Numbered from the stretch's first letter, positions 32,425 through 42,357 are shown. The stretch is 64,000 bases of DNA from Thermoplasmata archaeon (GCA_022749815.1 JAKIWV010000002.1:506478-570477), one strand, 5' to 3'. The notes: generated by a model not told the origin, from the sequence alone. Numbers and translations are program-made.

Positions 32425-33090
32425 TCAGACGCTCCGGTGCTCCAGGGTGAGGAGCTTGAGGTCGAGTTTGAACACGTCGACGTAGGCGGGTCCGATGAAC
32501 CCCGCGAACGGCGGGATGATGTACGCGTCGACGAGCGTATTGAGCTCGGCTTCGGTCAGGTTCGAGTGGGCCGCGATCCGAGGGATCTGGACGAGGACGG
32601 CTTCCGGCGTGAGGTCCGGATCTAGTCCCGAGCCCGAGATGGTGACGAGAATGGCCGGCACGCTCGCGTTCACCTTGTAGGGGCCATATTGCTGCATGTA
32701 CGATTTGGTTTCGTTGACCAGGGCCGGATCAGAATAGCCCAGCAGCGTCGGCGACCCGAGGGACGAGTTGTAATCGTACGGGGTCGGCCGTTCCCAGAAC
32801 AGCCACGGCGCCGAGAGGTTCTGCGCGATCAGGGTCGAGCCGTAGGCCGTTCCGTTGACGTAGTACAGGCTCCCGTTCGCGGAAGTGGCCTCCACTTTCT
32901 GTGCGAAGAAGGTGATCGCGCCGGGGTAGGCGAGACCCAACAAGAACACCGTGAGTACGAGGAGCACGATCGATGCTCGCAGGTGACCCAGGACCGGGTG
33001 ATGACCCGCCGGAACGGGCGGGGCCTCGGTGGCGGTCTCGTCGGGGATCGGGTCGAGCGGGCGCACTGGGCGGGGTGGGTGGACGGTCAC
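32425..33090 (-). CDS. kdpC: K+-transporting ATPase subunit C
   Basis: 221 residues. GTG 33090 overlaps the kdpB stop (GTGA), which fixes the start; longer frames are open but not needed. One transmembrane helix (ASIVLLVLTVFLLGLAYPGA) and an extracytoplasmic domain with the family motifs YGSTLIAQNLSAPWLFWERP, LGSPTLLGYSDPALV and SGSGLDPDLTPEA. KdpC stabilises the KdpAB complex. The N-terminal 40 residues are Pro-rich, longer than in bacteria. Confidence 0.95.
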   Translation of the reverse strand: MTVHPPRPVRPLDPIPDETATEAPPVPAGHHPVLGHLRASIVLLVLTVFLLGLAYPGAITFFAQKVEATSANGSLYYVNGTAYGSTLIAQNLSAPWLFWERPTPYDYNSSLGSPTLLGYSDPALVNETKSYMQQYGPYKVNASVPAILVTISGSGLDPDLTPEAVLVQIPRIAAHSNLTEAELNTLVDAYIIPPFAGFIGPAYVDVFKLDLKLLTLEHRSV

Positions 33091-35210
33091 AGGAATCCTC
33101 CGGGCAGGAAGTGGGCGAGGGCGGAGAGCAGCGATTGCCAAGCGGGGATCCTGCCGAGCCACTCGAGCACGATGTAGACGGCCTTGATTCCCACGAAGGC
33201 GCTCGCGAGTCCCCCGATCCCGTAGAGGAGCAGATTCTGTCGCAGCAGGTCGATGGCGCTTCGAGGACGGAACGGGACGCCGCGGAGGGCCAGCGGGATC
33301 AGGGTCGGGATCATCAGGGCGTTGAACAAGACCGTGGCCAGCACGGCCAGGTGCGGCGAGCTGAGGCCAAGGACGTTGAGCGCCCGTACCCCCACGAACC
33401 CCCCGCCCGCCGTCGCGAAGAGCACCGGAATGATGGCGAAGTACTTCGCGACGTCGTTCGTGATCGAGAACGTCGTGAGGGCGCCGCGGGTGATCAGGAG
33501 CTGCTTCCCGATAGAGACCACCTGGATCAGTTTGGTCGGGTCGCTGTCGAGGTCGACCATGTTTCCCGCCTCCTTCGCCGCGCTCGTCCCGCTGTTCATG
33601 GCGAGGCCGACGTCGGCCCGAGCCAGGGCCGGCGCGTCATTGGTCCCGTCGCCGGTCATCGCGACCAGCCGGCCTTGTGCCTTCTCGCGGTTGATCAAGA
33701 GGAGCTTGGCCTCTGGGCGCGCCTCGGCGATGAAATCGTCCACCCCAGCTTCCTTCGCGATGGTGGCCGCGGTCAGCCGGTTGTCGCCCGTGCACATCAC
33801 CGTGCGGATGCCCATGCGGCGCAGTTCGGCCAGTCGCTCCTTGATACCGGGCTTGACGACGTCCTTTAGGTAGACGAGACCCAGCGTCCGCTTGCTGCGA
33901 GCGATCACCAGGACCGTCATCCCCTGACGCGCCCCCTCGGTGGCCGCATTCGCAAGGGTGGGCGGCAGCTCCCCGGCGTAGTCTTGGATCGCACTGACGG
34001 ACCCCTTGTAGATCTCCGTGCCGTCGGCCAGGACGATCCCGCTCATCCGGCGTTCGGCACTGAATGGAACGACCCGGAAACTCCCGGGTTCGAGCCGCAC
34101 AGATTGTGCGCTCCGCCGTGCCGCCAGCCGCACGATGGACCGACCTTCGGGCGTGTCGTCGAGGCTCGACCCGACCAACGCCGCGGTGAGAAGGTCCCCC
34201 ATCTCGACCTCGGGCGCCGGTACGAGCTGCACGGCGAGCCGATTCCCCGTCGTAATCGTTCCGGTCTTGTCGAGGATCAGGACGTCCAGGTCACCGGCGG
34301 CCTCGACGGCCTTGCCGGACTTTGCGATGACGTTCGCTTCCGCGACGCGGTTGATCCCCGAAATTCCGATGGCCGGCAGGAGACCGCCGATGGTGGTAGG
34401 GAGCAACGACACCAACAGCGAGGAGGCGGTGGCCACGTCGATCGCGGCGTAGCCCGTGAGTTGGCAGAGGTAGACCAGCCCCAAGACCACGATGAACAAC
34501 GCGAGGGAGAGGGCCGAGAGGAGAACGTTGAGGGCGATCTCGTTGGGCGTCTTCTCCCGGGTCGTTGACTCGACCAGCCGGATGAGACGGTCCAGGAACG
34601 ATTGCCCCTGCAGGGCCGAGACCCGCACCTGGATCTCCCCCTCGGCGACCCTCGAGCCGCCCAGCACGCTCGTCCGGTCCCCTCCACTCTCCCGCAGGAC
34701 CGTCTGGGACTCTCCGGTGAGCATCGACTCGTCGATCTGCGCGGCGCCGTGGACGACGTCCCCGTCCATCGGGATCGTCTCACCCTGCGGGACCACGAAC
34801 ACGTCTCCGATGCGCAACGTCTCGACCGGCACCGCGCTTTCCGTTCCGGCCGGGTCCAGACGACGGGCCCGGAGTCCTCCCCGGATCTGCCGCAGGGACT
34901 CGGCTTGGGCCCGCCCTTGGGCTTCTGCGATCCCCTCGCTGAGATTGGCAAACCAGAGCGTCGCGAAGAGGAGGACCGCGGTCCCGAGGTAGTAGATCTT
35001 GTCGTACCCGACCGTCAGGTCCGGGAACAATCCGGGGTCGAGCATGACGACCAGGATGAACAGGAAGAGGACGTAGACGGTGAACATCACCGGGTGGCGG
35101 ATCTCCCGGCGCGGGTCGAAGCCGCGGATCGACTCGGCCAGGACGTAGGCCAGGGAGATCCGGGAGTCGGCTCGTACGTCGGCGCTCGGAGACGTGCGGC
35201 CCGTGGCCAT
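33087..35210 (-). CDS. kdpB: K+-transporting P-type ATPase subunit B
   Basis: 707 residues. P-type ATPase with actuator motif LTGES, phosphorylation site DKTGTIT, hinge TGDGTNDAPALARADVG and a membrane helix PTTIGGLLPAIG. ATP hydrolysis here drives K+ captured by KdpA. The order kdpF-A-B-C is kept. The start is 4 nt after the kdpA stop, so translation is coupled. Length is close to that of bacterial KdpB. Confidence 0.97.
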   Translation of the reverse strand: MATGRTSPSADVRADSRISLAYVLAESIRGFDPRREIRHPVMFTVYVLFLFILVVMLDPGLFPDLTVGYDKIYYLGTAVLLFATLWFANLSEGIAEAQGRAQAESLRQIRGGLRARRLDPAGTESAVPVETLRIGDVFVVPQGETIPMDGDVVHGAAQIDESMLTGESQTVLRESGGDRTSVLGGSRVAEGEIQVRVSALQGQSFLDRLIRLVESTTREKTPNEIALNVLLSALSLALFIVVLGLVYLCQLTGYAAIDVATASSLLVSLLPTTIGGLLPAIGISGINRVAEANVIAKSGKAVEAAGDLDVLILDKTGTITTGNRLAVQLVPAPEVEMGDLLTAALVGSSLDDTPEGRSIVRLAARRSAQSVRLEPGSFRVVPFSAERRMSGIVLADGTEIYKGSVSAIQDYAGELPPTLANAATEGARQGMTVLVIARSKRTLGLVYLKDVVKPGIKERLAELRRMGIRTVMCTGDNRLTAATIAKEAGVDDFIAEARPEAKLLLINREKAQGRLVAMTGDGTNDAPALARADVGLAMNSGTSAAKEAGNMVDLDSDPTKLIQVVSIGKQLLITRGALTTFSITNDVAKYFAIIPVLFATAGGGFVGVRALNVLGLSSPHLAVLATVLFNALMIPTLIPLALRGVPFRPRSAIDLLRQNLLLYGIGGLASAFVGIKAVYIVLEWLGRIPAWQSLLSALAHFLPGGFL

Positions 35211-35213
35211 CGG

Positions 35214-36932
35214 CTAGCCCCCTCCGATCTGGGTCAAGGGTCCGAGCGCCAGCGCGGGTAGGAAGAGGAGGGCGGTGAGAATGATGAGGAACAGTGTGAG
35301 GTAGATCGTGAACGTGAAACTCTGGGTTTTGAGTGTGCCCGGACCGGGCGGAAGCGGCGATTGCACCGAGAAGTAGTGGGAGATCATCAGCATCGCGATC
35401 ATCGGGAAGAAGCGCCCGATCAGCATCACGACGGCCCCGACCACGTTGAACCAGAGCGTCGCGTCGTTGACGTAGACCGACCCCATACCGCTCCCGTTGT
35501 TCGCCGCCTCGCTCGTGAATTCATAGAGGATCGACGTGAACGTGTGGGCGCTCGCGCCCACCGCCGTCGGCAAGGGGGGCACGAAGCCCCCCATCAGGGT
35601 GGCCACGAGAGGGGTGAAGATCAGCACGGGGTGTACCAACAGCAGCGAGGCCGCCCAGCCGATCTGTTGGCGGCCGATCTTCTTGCCCAGGTACTCGGGA
35701 GTCCGCCCCACCATGAGCCCGCCGACGAAGATCGCGATCAGTGCGTTCGTGAGGAGGTAGCCCATGCCCGTGCCGACGCCGCCCGGGGTCGACTGGGTGA
35801 ACATGCCGAACAGCATGGCCATCTGGCCGATCGGCGACAGCGCGCCGATCGCCATGTTGTTCGCGCCGACATTGGCATAGACGCTTACGGTCTGGAACAG
35901 GGCTCCTTCGGGGAGTGTGAAGCGGGTCTCCTGACCGACCGGATAGGCCGAACCTTGGGACAGAGCGGCGATGGGGCTAAGGTCCGGGTTGGTGGCGATC
36001 TGGCCGATGATCACGAGCGCCACCGCGGTGAAGAAAACGATCAGGATCGTCCCCAGGAACGGAAGTGCCTCGCCCTTGCGGCGGACCGCGCTGGCGAACG
36101 CGAACGGGCTCGAGAAAGGGACCACCATCATCAGCCCGATTTCGAACAGATTGGAGAGGGCGCTCGGGTTCTCGAACGGATGCGCCGAATTCGCCCCGAA
36201 GATCCCCCCCCCGTTCGAGCCGATCAACATGATCGATTGCCAGGAGGCGACCGGACCCAGAGGGATCGATTGGGTACTGCCGAGGAGGGTGTGTACCGTG
36301 GCGCTCGTGGCGAAGGTTTCCGGCAGGCCGAGAAACACGAGGACGACGGCTCCGAGGATCGATAAAGGAGTCAGTATTCGAACGACGCACCGCGTGATAT
36401 CGACGAAGTAGTTCCCGATCGTCCCATCCTTTCGGACAAACCCCCGGATGAACGCGGCCAGGATCGCCAGGCCGGCGCCCGCGGAAAGGAACATGGCGAC
36501 CTGGAGCCCCAAAAGCAGCCCACCCTGGGTGACCTGACTCTCCGTCACGAAGTGAACGAAGTCGGTGTTCGTGGAGAAGCTGGACGCCGAATGGAGCGCG
36601 AGGTCCCAGGCCATCGGCGATATGCCGGGGGTGGCGCCCCACGGGAACCGGTTCTGGAACATCAAGAGGAAGAAGATCCAAAGGATCAGCACCGCGTTCG
36701 AGAGCAGGAACGCGACGGCGTATTCCCGCACCCGCATCGAGTGGCGGGGGTTTACCCCGAGCAAGCGGTAGATCGCCCGCTCGATGGGCCCGAAGACGCC
36801 CTCTCCGACGGTCGGGCGGTTCATGAAAACCCGGCCCATGAAGCTCCCGATGCTCGGGGCCAGGGCGAGCACGAGCGCGAAGACGATGGCGATGTCTAGG
36901 TAGGGCCCTACGAGGCTGAGCGAATACGACAC
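35214..36932 (-). CDS. kdpA: K+-transporting ATPase subunit A
   Basis: 572 residues, GTG start. A channel-like subunit of the SKT superfamily with ten or so membrane helices and selectivity loops such as SFSTNTDF, GSNGGGIFGANSAHPFENP, ANVGANNMA and FTSEAANNGSGMG, which line the K+ path. The start is 15 nt after the kdpF stop with GAGG-type signal. Positions the operon for high-affinity K+ import under limitation. Confidence 0.97.
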   Translation of the reverse strand: MSYSLSLVGPYLDIAIVFALVLALAPSIGSFMGRVFMNRPTVGEGVFGPIERAIYRLLGVNPRHSMRVREYAVAFLLSNAVLILWIFFLLMFQNRFPWGATPGISPMAWDLALHSASSFSTNTDFVHFVTESQVTQGGLLLGLQVAMFLSAGAGLAILAAFIRGFVRKDGTIGNYFVDITRCVVRILTPLSILGAVVLVFLGLPETFATSATVHTLLGSTQSIPLGPVASWQSIMLIGSNGGGIFGANSAHPFENPSALSNLFEIGLMMVVPFSSPFAFASAVRRKGEALPFLGTILIVFFTAVALVIIGQIATNPDLSPIAALSQGSAYPVGQETRFTLPEGALFQTVSVYANVGANNMAIGALSPIGQMAMLFGMFTQSTPGGVGTGMGYLLTNALIAIFVGGLMVGRTPEYLGKKIGRQQIGWAASLLLVHPVLIFTPLVATLMGGFVPPLPTAVGASAHTFTSILYEFTSEAANNGSGMGSVYVNDATLWFNVVGAVVMLIGRFFPMIAMLMISHYFSVQSPLPPGPGTLKTQSFTFTIYLTLFLIILTALLFLPALALGPLTQIGGG

Positions 36933-36947
36933 GTCGGTGCCTCGGAC

Positions 36948-37058
36948 TCAGAACCGGTCGGGCCGGAGCATCGAGTAGACCAGATACAGCGTGATCGCGA
37001 AGGTCAGAACCGTGAAGAGGATGAGCCCGAGGTGGGGCGCGAGGAAGGAGAGCGTCAC
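36948..37058 (-). CDS. kdpF: KdpF small membrane subunit
   Basis: 36 residues, GTG 37058 to TGA 36948-36950. One hydrophobic helix (LGLILFTVLTFAITLYLVYSM) and the C-terminus LRPDRF, matching the YLxxxLLRPExF ending of KdpF. It lies directly upstream of kdpA. KdpF is a single-span lipid-like stabiliser of the KdpABC complex. Confidence 0.85.
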   Translation of the reverse strand: MTLSFLAPHLGLILFTVLTFAITLYLVYSMLRPDRF

Positions 37059-37084
37059 GGTCCCGAACGGACCGAGATGGGGAG

Positions 37085-37092
37085 TATTTAGA
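37085..37092 (-). promoter_or_regulatory. TATA-like box of the kdp operon
   Basis: On the minus strand the sequence reads CTAAATAC, about 27 nt before the kdpF start at 37058, so the kdp transcript would be almost leaderless. No KdpE-like operator is evident and no kdpDE genes are in the window. Confidence 0.55.
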
Positions 37093-37189
37093 GGTGAATC
37101 CCGCATGTGATGGCGTTGCAAGGGGGATACTCCCCCCTACGACCGAAGGTAGCTCCCCGGACGACAACCGGGCCCGGGCAGTCCTCAGG

Positions 37190-38911
37190 TCAGTCGGTCG
37201 GGGGAGCCTCCGCCTTCGTCCGGCTTCGCGACCGGCGCGACATCTCGCCTACGATTTGCTTCATCGCCCGTTCGCGTCGAGCCTCTGCTTTCTGATAGCC
37301 GACGTCCCGGGTTCCCTGGGTAAGTAGCACCACGACCCGACCGACGGCGTTGCGACCGGTGCGCCCGCGGCGCTGGATCGTCCGGATCTCGCTGGGGATG
37401 GCCTCGAAGAAGACCACCAGGTCCACGTTCGGGATATCGAGCCCCTCTTCCGCGACGCTCGTGGCGACCAGCACCGGAAAGAGGCCCGCCCGGAACCCCT
37501 CCAAGACGCGTCCCTGCTCTTTCTGATTCATCCCCAGGTCGTCCGCATCCCGAGTGGCCTGACCGACGAATCGGCCCACGGTCCATCCTTCCCGTTCGAG
37601 TCGGTCGTGGACTCCCTGCACCGTGTCCCGGTACTGGGCAAACACGAGGATCCGAACAGGCCGGCCCTCGGCGCCCTCGATCGTTTCCCGGACGATCGTC
37701 GCCAGCAGATCCAACTTCGGGTGAGAGGCCTCCCGCGTACCCTCGAGGAAATTTCGACCGGCCTCGCGGGCGGCCGCCACTGGTCCGAGTTTCAGCAAGG
37801 CCGCGTCCCCTCGGGATAACTTTGGTTTCGCCGCGACGCGGTCCAGATACTGGAGGAAGGGTTCGACCCCTTGGGTCTCGAGCCGGTCTAGGGCGTGGTG
37901 GAGGTGGAGGAGGATGAGCTGGTGGAACAACGGCCCAAACTTTCGGGTCATCGGTCCAGGTCGGGCGAAGATCTCCGCTCGGAGAGCGATGAGGTCCTTG
38001 ACTGACACCGAGCCGATCGATTTCTTCCGCAAGTAGCCCATTCGTTGGAGCTTCCGGGCTTCTTCCCAACCGGCGCGTTGCAGAAGCGCTTGGATCTTCT
38101 GGACGGGGCGAGGGAGCCGGACAGACCGGAAAGAGATGTCGACGGGCTGCACGTACTCTCGGACCCCCGGGTCCTCCCTCGACCGAGCCTCGATACGTTC
38201 GATCCGAAGATGGCCCACCACTTCCTGAATCCGCTCGTCTTTTCCTCCCGGGGAGGCCGTCAAACCGAGGATGTGTCCCTCGCGCGGACGTTCCGTCCAG
38301 TACCGTTCCGCGATCGGTACGTAGGCGTACTTTCCGACGGCACGATGCGCCTCATCGAAGACGACGAGCCGAACGGACTTGAGGTCGTACCGGCCGGCGG
38401 CCAGGTCGTTGACCACGATCTCAGGAGTCGCGAAGACGGCCTCGGCGCCCTCCCATGCGCCCTCACGGACGGGGTGATGCACCGTCCCCGTGAATCGCGC
38501 CCGCGTCAAGCGTCGGAACCATCGTCCGAACGTATCCGCGTGCTGTTGGACCAACGGTCGAGTGGGCGCGAGGAAGAGGACCTTCCCAGGTCCCTTCCGC
38601 AACGATTCCGCCGCGACGAGGCCGGCGATCACGGTCTTTCCCAGCCCCGTCGGCAGGACGACCAGCGTGTCGTGGTCGAGAGCGATGCGACTCAGGTCCA
38701 GTTGGAAGGGGAGCGCACGAATCTCGCCGTCTTTCAGGTACGGATGTACGATCATACCCTCGCGAACCTCCCAAATCCCGGGCAGGGCGGCCGGGCGCTG
38801 CTCGGGAGGGGCCGGAGCAGACGTCTCGGTAGTGAGACCGAAATCCTCCAAGGGGCGTTGTCGGCCTGCGACCGCCGGGCTCGCACCGGGGGCCGCGGTC
38901 GGAGGCGTCAC
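37190..38911 (-). CDS. hef: Hef/FANCM-type superfamily 2 helicase, without nuclease domain
   Basis: 573 residues from GTG 38911; ATG 38755, just before MIVHPYLKDGEIRALPFQ, is a shorter alternative. Helicase motifs: LPTGLGKT (I), LAPTRPLVQQH (Ia), DEAH (II), LTASPGG (III), ATSVAEEGLDIP (V) and IQRRGRTGR (VI), with the Hef-specific helical insert between the lobes. The C-terminal ERCC4 nuclease and HhH of euryarchaeal Hef are absent; the chain ends in a basic tail after motif VI. Acts on stalled forks. Confidence 0.9.
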   Translation of the reverse strand: MTPPTAAPGASPAVAGRQRPLEDFGLTTETSAPAPPEQRPAALPGIWEVREGMIVHPYLKDGEIRALPFQLDLSRIALDHDTLVVLPTGLGKTVIAGLVAAESLRKGPGKVLFLAPTRPLVQQHADTFGRWFRRLTRARFTGTVHHPVREGAWEGAEAVFATPEIVVNDLAAGRYDLKSVRLVVFDEAHRAVGKYAYVPIAERYWTERPREGHILGLTASPGGKDERIQEVVGHLRIERIEARSREDPGVREYVQPVDISFRSVRLPRPVQKIQALLQRAGWEEARKLQRMGYLRKKSIGSVSVKDLIALRAEIFARPGPMTRKFGPLFHQLILLHLHHALDRLETQGVEPFLQYLDRVAAKPKLSRGDAALLKLGPVAAAREAGRNFLEGTREASHPKLDLLATIVRETIEGAEGRPVRILVFAQYRDTVQGVHDRLEREGWTVGRFVGQATRDADDLGMNQKEQGRVLEGFRAGLFPVLVATSVAEEGLDIPNVDLVVFFEAIPSEIRTIQRRGRTGRNAVGRVVVLLTQGTRDVGYQKAEARRERAMKQIVGEMSRRSRSRTKAEAPPTD

Positions 38912-38969
38912 GCGGGGGGGAGTGGTCCGGCGCCTAAGCAGTTGTGCTGCGGGTCCCGACTGGGGGGCG

Positions 38970-40484
38970 TCAGAGGAACCGGATCTCGCGCGGCAGTTCC
39001 CCGGCGTACTTCCGGAATCCGGCCGGCCACGCCGTCGGGTCGAGACCGCGTTGGGCGAGGAACGCAATCAGCCACCGCTCGAGGCCGATGCCCGTGCAAC
39101 CGGACCAAAGTTCGCCTTTCTGGGTCTTGATCGTGAAGGCCTTCGGGTACTTGTCCCCGACAATCGACAGGTTTTGGAATTCCAGCCACTCCGACGCCTC
39201 CCGTGTGCCCCGGTAGGGCAAGTAGGCCTCGAAGTCGATCGTTCCCTTGATGCGCTGGGTTTCGTCCTCGACCCCGATGGCTCCGCTCTGTTGCATGTAG
39301 AACGGCGTGACCCACGCCGTCCGCCACTCGAGCTCGAGGATGTCATTGAACACGTGAGCATACCGGGCCAGCAGCTGTTCACGCAACTCGAGGAGCTGCT
39401 CGGGGGTGCCCAGGTACACGGGCTCGATCCGATGGAATTCGTCTACGCGTTCGAGGCCGTGTCGACCCCCACTCTCATACCGGTTCGAGATCGCCGCCCG
39501 GTCGAAGACCTTCAGCGGGAGCATCTCTTGGGCGATGGTACGTCCGGAGAGCCACCAGTACGTCGTAGGACACTGCGCATAGCAACTCACAGCGACGGGG
39601 CCGCTCACCAGATTGGCAAGTTCGGCCTCCGGCACCTTCCGGGTGATCTTCACCAGGTCGGTGAACCGTTCCCAGACGGCCGGGTCGCGGCTCTTCGGTT
39701 CCGCGACGTAGTAGAACTCGCCGGGGACCCCTTCGAGGTGGCCGGTCTTGAGCAGAATGTCGAAGGAGTCGTGGTGGGGTTGGACCACCTCCTCGAAACC
39801 CAACGGACGGAGCACCTCATCGATCGCGATCCGCTCCATCGTCCGGAGCAAGTGCGCCGGTAGCGGACCCAGGAACCACTTCCCCTTCGTGGGACCGTTC
39901 CTCAACCAGTTCCGCCGGAGCATCGCCTCCGTTGGGTCTTCGGTGACGGTGAGATTCCGGGCGGGACTTTGCGAGAGCAGCTTCCAGTACTGCTCCTTCC
40001 CTTGGTAATGCTGGCGCAGCACCTTGTCCTCCACCAGCGTCACGGCTCGGTCGGACCAGTTGTCGCGCAACGCCTCCTCGTCGAGCCCCTCGAGCTCGAG
40101 GGTCGCTTGGCCGTCCCCGAACCGGAGCTGGTGGGGAATCGGAAGTGAGACGGGAGCGGTCGGAGCCTTTGGAACGTCAAACGTAAGTCGATACCTCAAG
40201 GCCCGAACCGTTCGGACCCCGACCTTCGCCGTCCGGCCGAGCTCCACCTTCAATCGGCGAGTCAGAGCGAGGAGCGCTTGATGGGCCCGCCCGTTCTCGG
40301 CGGTGAGCGTGAGGGTCAGACGGTCCCCCTCGAGGTTCCAAGGGCCCATGCGGCCGACCACCCCCTTCCCGAGGCTCCGGGCCAAAGCCTCCTCGGCTAG
40401 ACCGGGCAGTACACCCTCTAGAGTAGCGCGGCCTCCGGGGAGCGATTGGCTCAGAACGAGCTCCGCGTCCAGCTCTCCGCGCAT
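38970..40484 (-). CDS. serS2: Seryl-tRNA synthetase, type 2 (methanogen-type)
   Basis: 504 residues. Recognised as the rare zinc-dependent SerRS first found in methanogens: zinc ligands C305 (in SCYAQCPTTYWW), E354 (in FHRIEPVYLG) and C463 (in GCTGIGLERW), matching Methanosarcina C306/E355/C461. The N-terminal domain is the unusual mixed alpha/beta tRNA-binding module, not a coiled coil. Class II motif 3 is GIGLERW. The alternative, standard SerRS, is excluded by this zinc site. It lies upstream of hef on the same strand. Confidence 0.94.
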   Translation of the reverse strand: MRGELDAELVLSQSLPGGRATLEGVLPGLAEEALARSLGKGVVGRMGPWNLEGDRLTLTLTAENGRAHQALLALTRRLKVELGRTAKVGVRTVRALRYRLTFDVPKAPTAPVSLPIPHQLRFGDGQATLELEGLDEEALRDNWSDRAVTLVEDKVLRQHYQGKEQYWKLLSQSPARNLTVTEDPTEAMLRRNWLRNGPTKGKWFLGPLPAHLLRTMERIAIDEVLRPLGFEEVVQPHHDSFDILLKTGHLEGVPGEFYYVAEPKSRDPAVWERFTDLVKITRKVPEAELANLVSGPVAVSCYAQCPTTYWWLSGRTIAQEMLPLKVFDRAAISNRYESGGRHGLERVDEFHRIEPVYLGTPEQLLELREQLLARYAHVFNDILELEWRTAWVTPFYMQQSGAIGVEDETQRIKGTIDFEAYLPYRGTREASEWLEFQNLSIVGDKYPKAFTIKTQKGELWSGCTGIGLERWLIAFLAQRGLDPTAWPAGFRKYAGELPREIRFL

Positions 40485-40637
40485 CGGGGGAGCCGACGCG
40501 GCGGGCGCGTAATAAAGCTAGGCGCTTGGCGCAAGATCGTCCTTCCCAATCCAGAGCCTCCTCCCGTCGCCCGCCCCTTCCTACGCCAATCATTTTAGGC
40601 CCCGCTCAATCGGTGGCACCGGATCGGAGGAATGACC

Positions 40638-42131
40638 ATGGCAGCGTATCCCGAAATCGGGCTCTTCATCGACGGGAAGTGGGTCTCGCCGCCCGGCGCC
40701 GCGCGGTTCACCACGCGAAACCCCACCAATGGGAGCATCATTGGGTCGTTCGTCTCCGCCACTCCGAAAGACGTCGACGCCGCCGTCACGGCAGCCTTCT
40801 CGGCCTTTCCTCACTGGAAGGCGACACCCCCTCCGGCTCGAGGGGAGATCCTGCTCCGAGTCGCGCAGACGCTGAAGGACCGGAAGGAACAGATTGGCCG
40901 CATCGTCACCCAAGAGATGGGCAAGGTCATAGCCGAGGGCCGCGGGGACGTTCAGGAATCGATCGACTTCGTGGAGTACATGGCCGGTGAAGGCCGCCGG
41001 CTGTTTGGAGAGACAGTTCCGTCCGAACTCCGAAGCAAGTTTTGTCTTACCGTCCGGCAGCCGAAGGGCGTCGTTGCATGCATCACGCCATGGAACTTCC
41101 CTACTGCGATCCCGAACTGGAAAATCGCTGCGGCTCTGATCTGCGGGAACACCGTCGTATTCAAGCCGGCGTCCAACACGGCGATGTGCGCTATTGAGGT
41201 TGTGAAGGCCTACGAGGCCGGGGGTGTTCCCGCCGGAGTGCTCAATTGCGTCACGGGGGCGGGGAGCACCGTTGGAAACGCGCTCATCGATGACCGCCGG
41301 GTCCGAGCGGTCTCATTCACTGGCGGCGTCGAGACCGGTCGAAGCGTCTACGAGCGGGGGGCGCGCGACCTCAAGGCGGTGCACCTCGAGCTGGGGGGGA
41401 AGAACCCGATGATCGTGATGGACGACGCGAACCTGCCCCTCGCGCTCGAGGGACTGTTGTTCGGTGCTTTCGGGACGGCGGGCCAACGGTGCACTGCGAC
41501 GAGCCGGCTCATCCTTCACGAGAAAGTGTACGACGAGTTTCTTGGAATGCTCGACCAGCGGGTCGCGCGGCTGCGCCTCGGCGACCCTCTCGACCCCCGG
41601 ACAGATGTGGGCCCCGTCGCTTCCGCCGACCAGGAACGCAAGATCCTGGAGTACATTTCTGTCGGGCGCACGGAGGCCAAGCTGCGCGTCGGGGGCGGTA
41701 AGTTGACCGGAGGAATCTACGATCAGGGGTTCTTCATCGCCCCCACCATCTTTGAGACGGCGCATGGAACGCGAATCTCCAAGGAAGAGATCTTCGGCCC
41801 CGTCCTGTCGGTCATCAAGGTTCCGAGCTACGAAGAGGCGGTCCGCGTGGCCAACGACGTCGATTACGGACTCTCGTCCGCGATCTACACCCGGGACGTG
41901 AACGTGGCTTTTCGAGCGGTCCAGGACCTCGAGTGTGGCATCACGTACATCAACGCCCCAACGATCGGCGCCGAAGTGCAGCTCCCCTTCGGTGGCGTCA
42001 AGAATACCGGCACCGGTGGTCGCGAAGCGGGCAGCGTGGCCGTCGAGGAGTTCACCGAGATCAAGACGGTCTTCATTGATTTCTCGAACCGGCTTCAGAA
42101 GGCCCAGATTGACGTGGCCGACAGCGGCTGA
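40638..42131 (+). CDS. Aldehyde dehydrogenase (NAD(P)+), alpha-ketoglutarate-semialdehyde-like
   Basis: 497 residues. GGAGG (40626-40630) is 7 nt from ATG 40638, so this start is chosen over ATG 40632. Catalytic Cys in GTAGQRCTATSR, general base Glu in LELGGKNP, cofactor loop TPWNFPTAIPNWK and FTGGVETG. The overall text (AGGVPAGVLNCVTGAGS, EEIFGPVLSVIKV, GAEVQLPFGGVKNTG) is closest to bacterial alpha-ketoglutarate semialdehyde dehydrogenases of the YcbD kind. It would be the last enzyme of the hydroxyproline route started by the genes at the window's left edge. Other short-chain aldehydes are possible. Confidence 0.85.
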   Translation: MAAYPEIGLFIDGKWVSPPGAARFTTRNPTNGSIIGSFVSATPKDVDAAVTAAFSAFPHWKATPPPARGEILLRVAQTLKDRKEQIGRIVTQEMGKVIAEGRGDVQESIDFVEYMAGEGRRLFGETVPSELRSKFCLTVRQPKGVVACITPWNFPTAIPNWKIAAALICGNTVVFKPASNTAMCAIEVVKAYEAGGVPAGVLNCVTGAGSTVGNALIDDRRVRAVSFTGGVETGRSVYERGARDLKAVHLELGGKNPMIVMDDANLPLALEGLLFGAFGTAGQRCTATSRLILHEKVYDEFLGMLDQRVARLRLGDPLDPRTDVGPVASADQERKILEYISVGRTEAKLRVGGGKLTGGIYDQGFFIAPTIFETAHGTRISKEEIFGPVLSVIKVPSYEEAVRVANDVDYGLSSAIYTRDVNVAFRAVQDLECGITYINAPTIGAEVQLPFGGVKNTGTGGREAGSVAVEEFTEIKTVFIDFSNRLQKAQIDVADSG

Positions 42132-42134
42132 CCG

Positions 42135-42344
42135 ATGGCCCCGTTCCGCGGTTCCGACGAGATCCTCGACCATGAGATCGAGACGCTCGAGGCCATCGCG
42201 CGGCTCCGCGTGCGCCGTGTGGCGCGCGAGCTACGGGAGCTCGACCGCGACCTCCGGGAGCTGAGACGGGAACGGGCCCGCCGTCGTGCGGCGGCCAGGG
42301 TTCCGGCGCACGAGTCGACCGCCGAAGTGCCCGAGTTGGCCTAA
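42135..42344 (+). CDS. Small Arg-rich helical protein
   Basis: 69 residues starting 3 nt after the aldehyde dehydrogenase stop. Almost all one charged helix with Arg/Glu/Leu heptads (LEAIARLRVRRVARELRELD and on to RRERARRRAAA). No family recognised. The tight spacing suggests cotranscription, but the low-complexity composition keeps doubt about whether it is expressed. Confidence 0.4.
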   Translation: MAPFRGSDEILDHEIETLEAIARLRVRRVARELRELDRDLRELRRERARRRAAARVPAHESTAEVPELA

Positions 42345-42357
42345 CGGAAGGGGTGCC

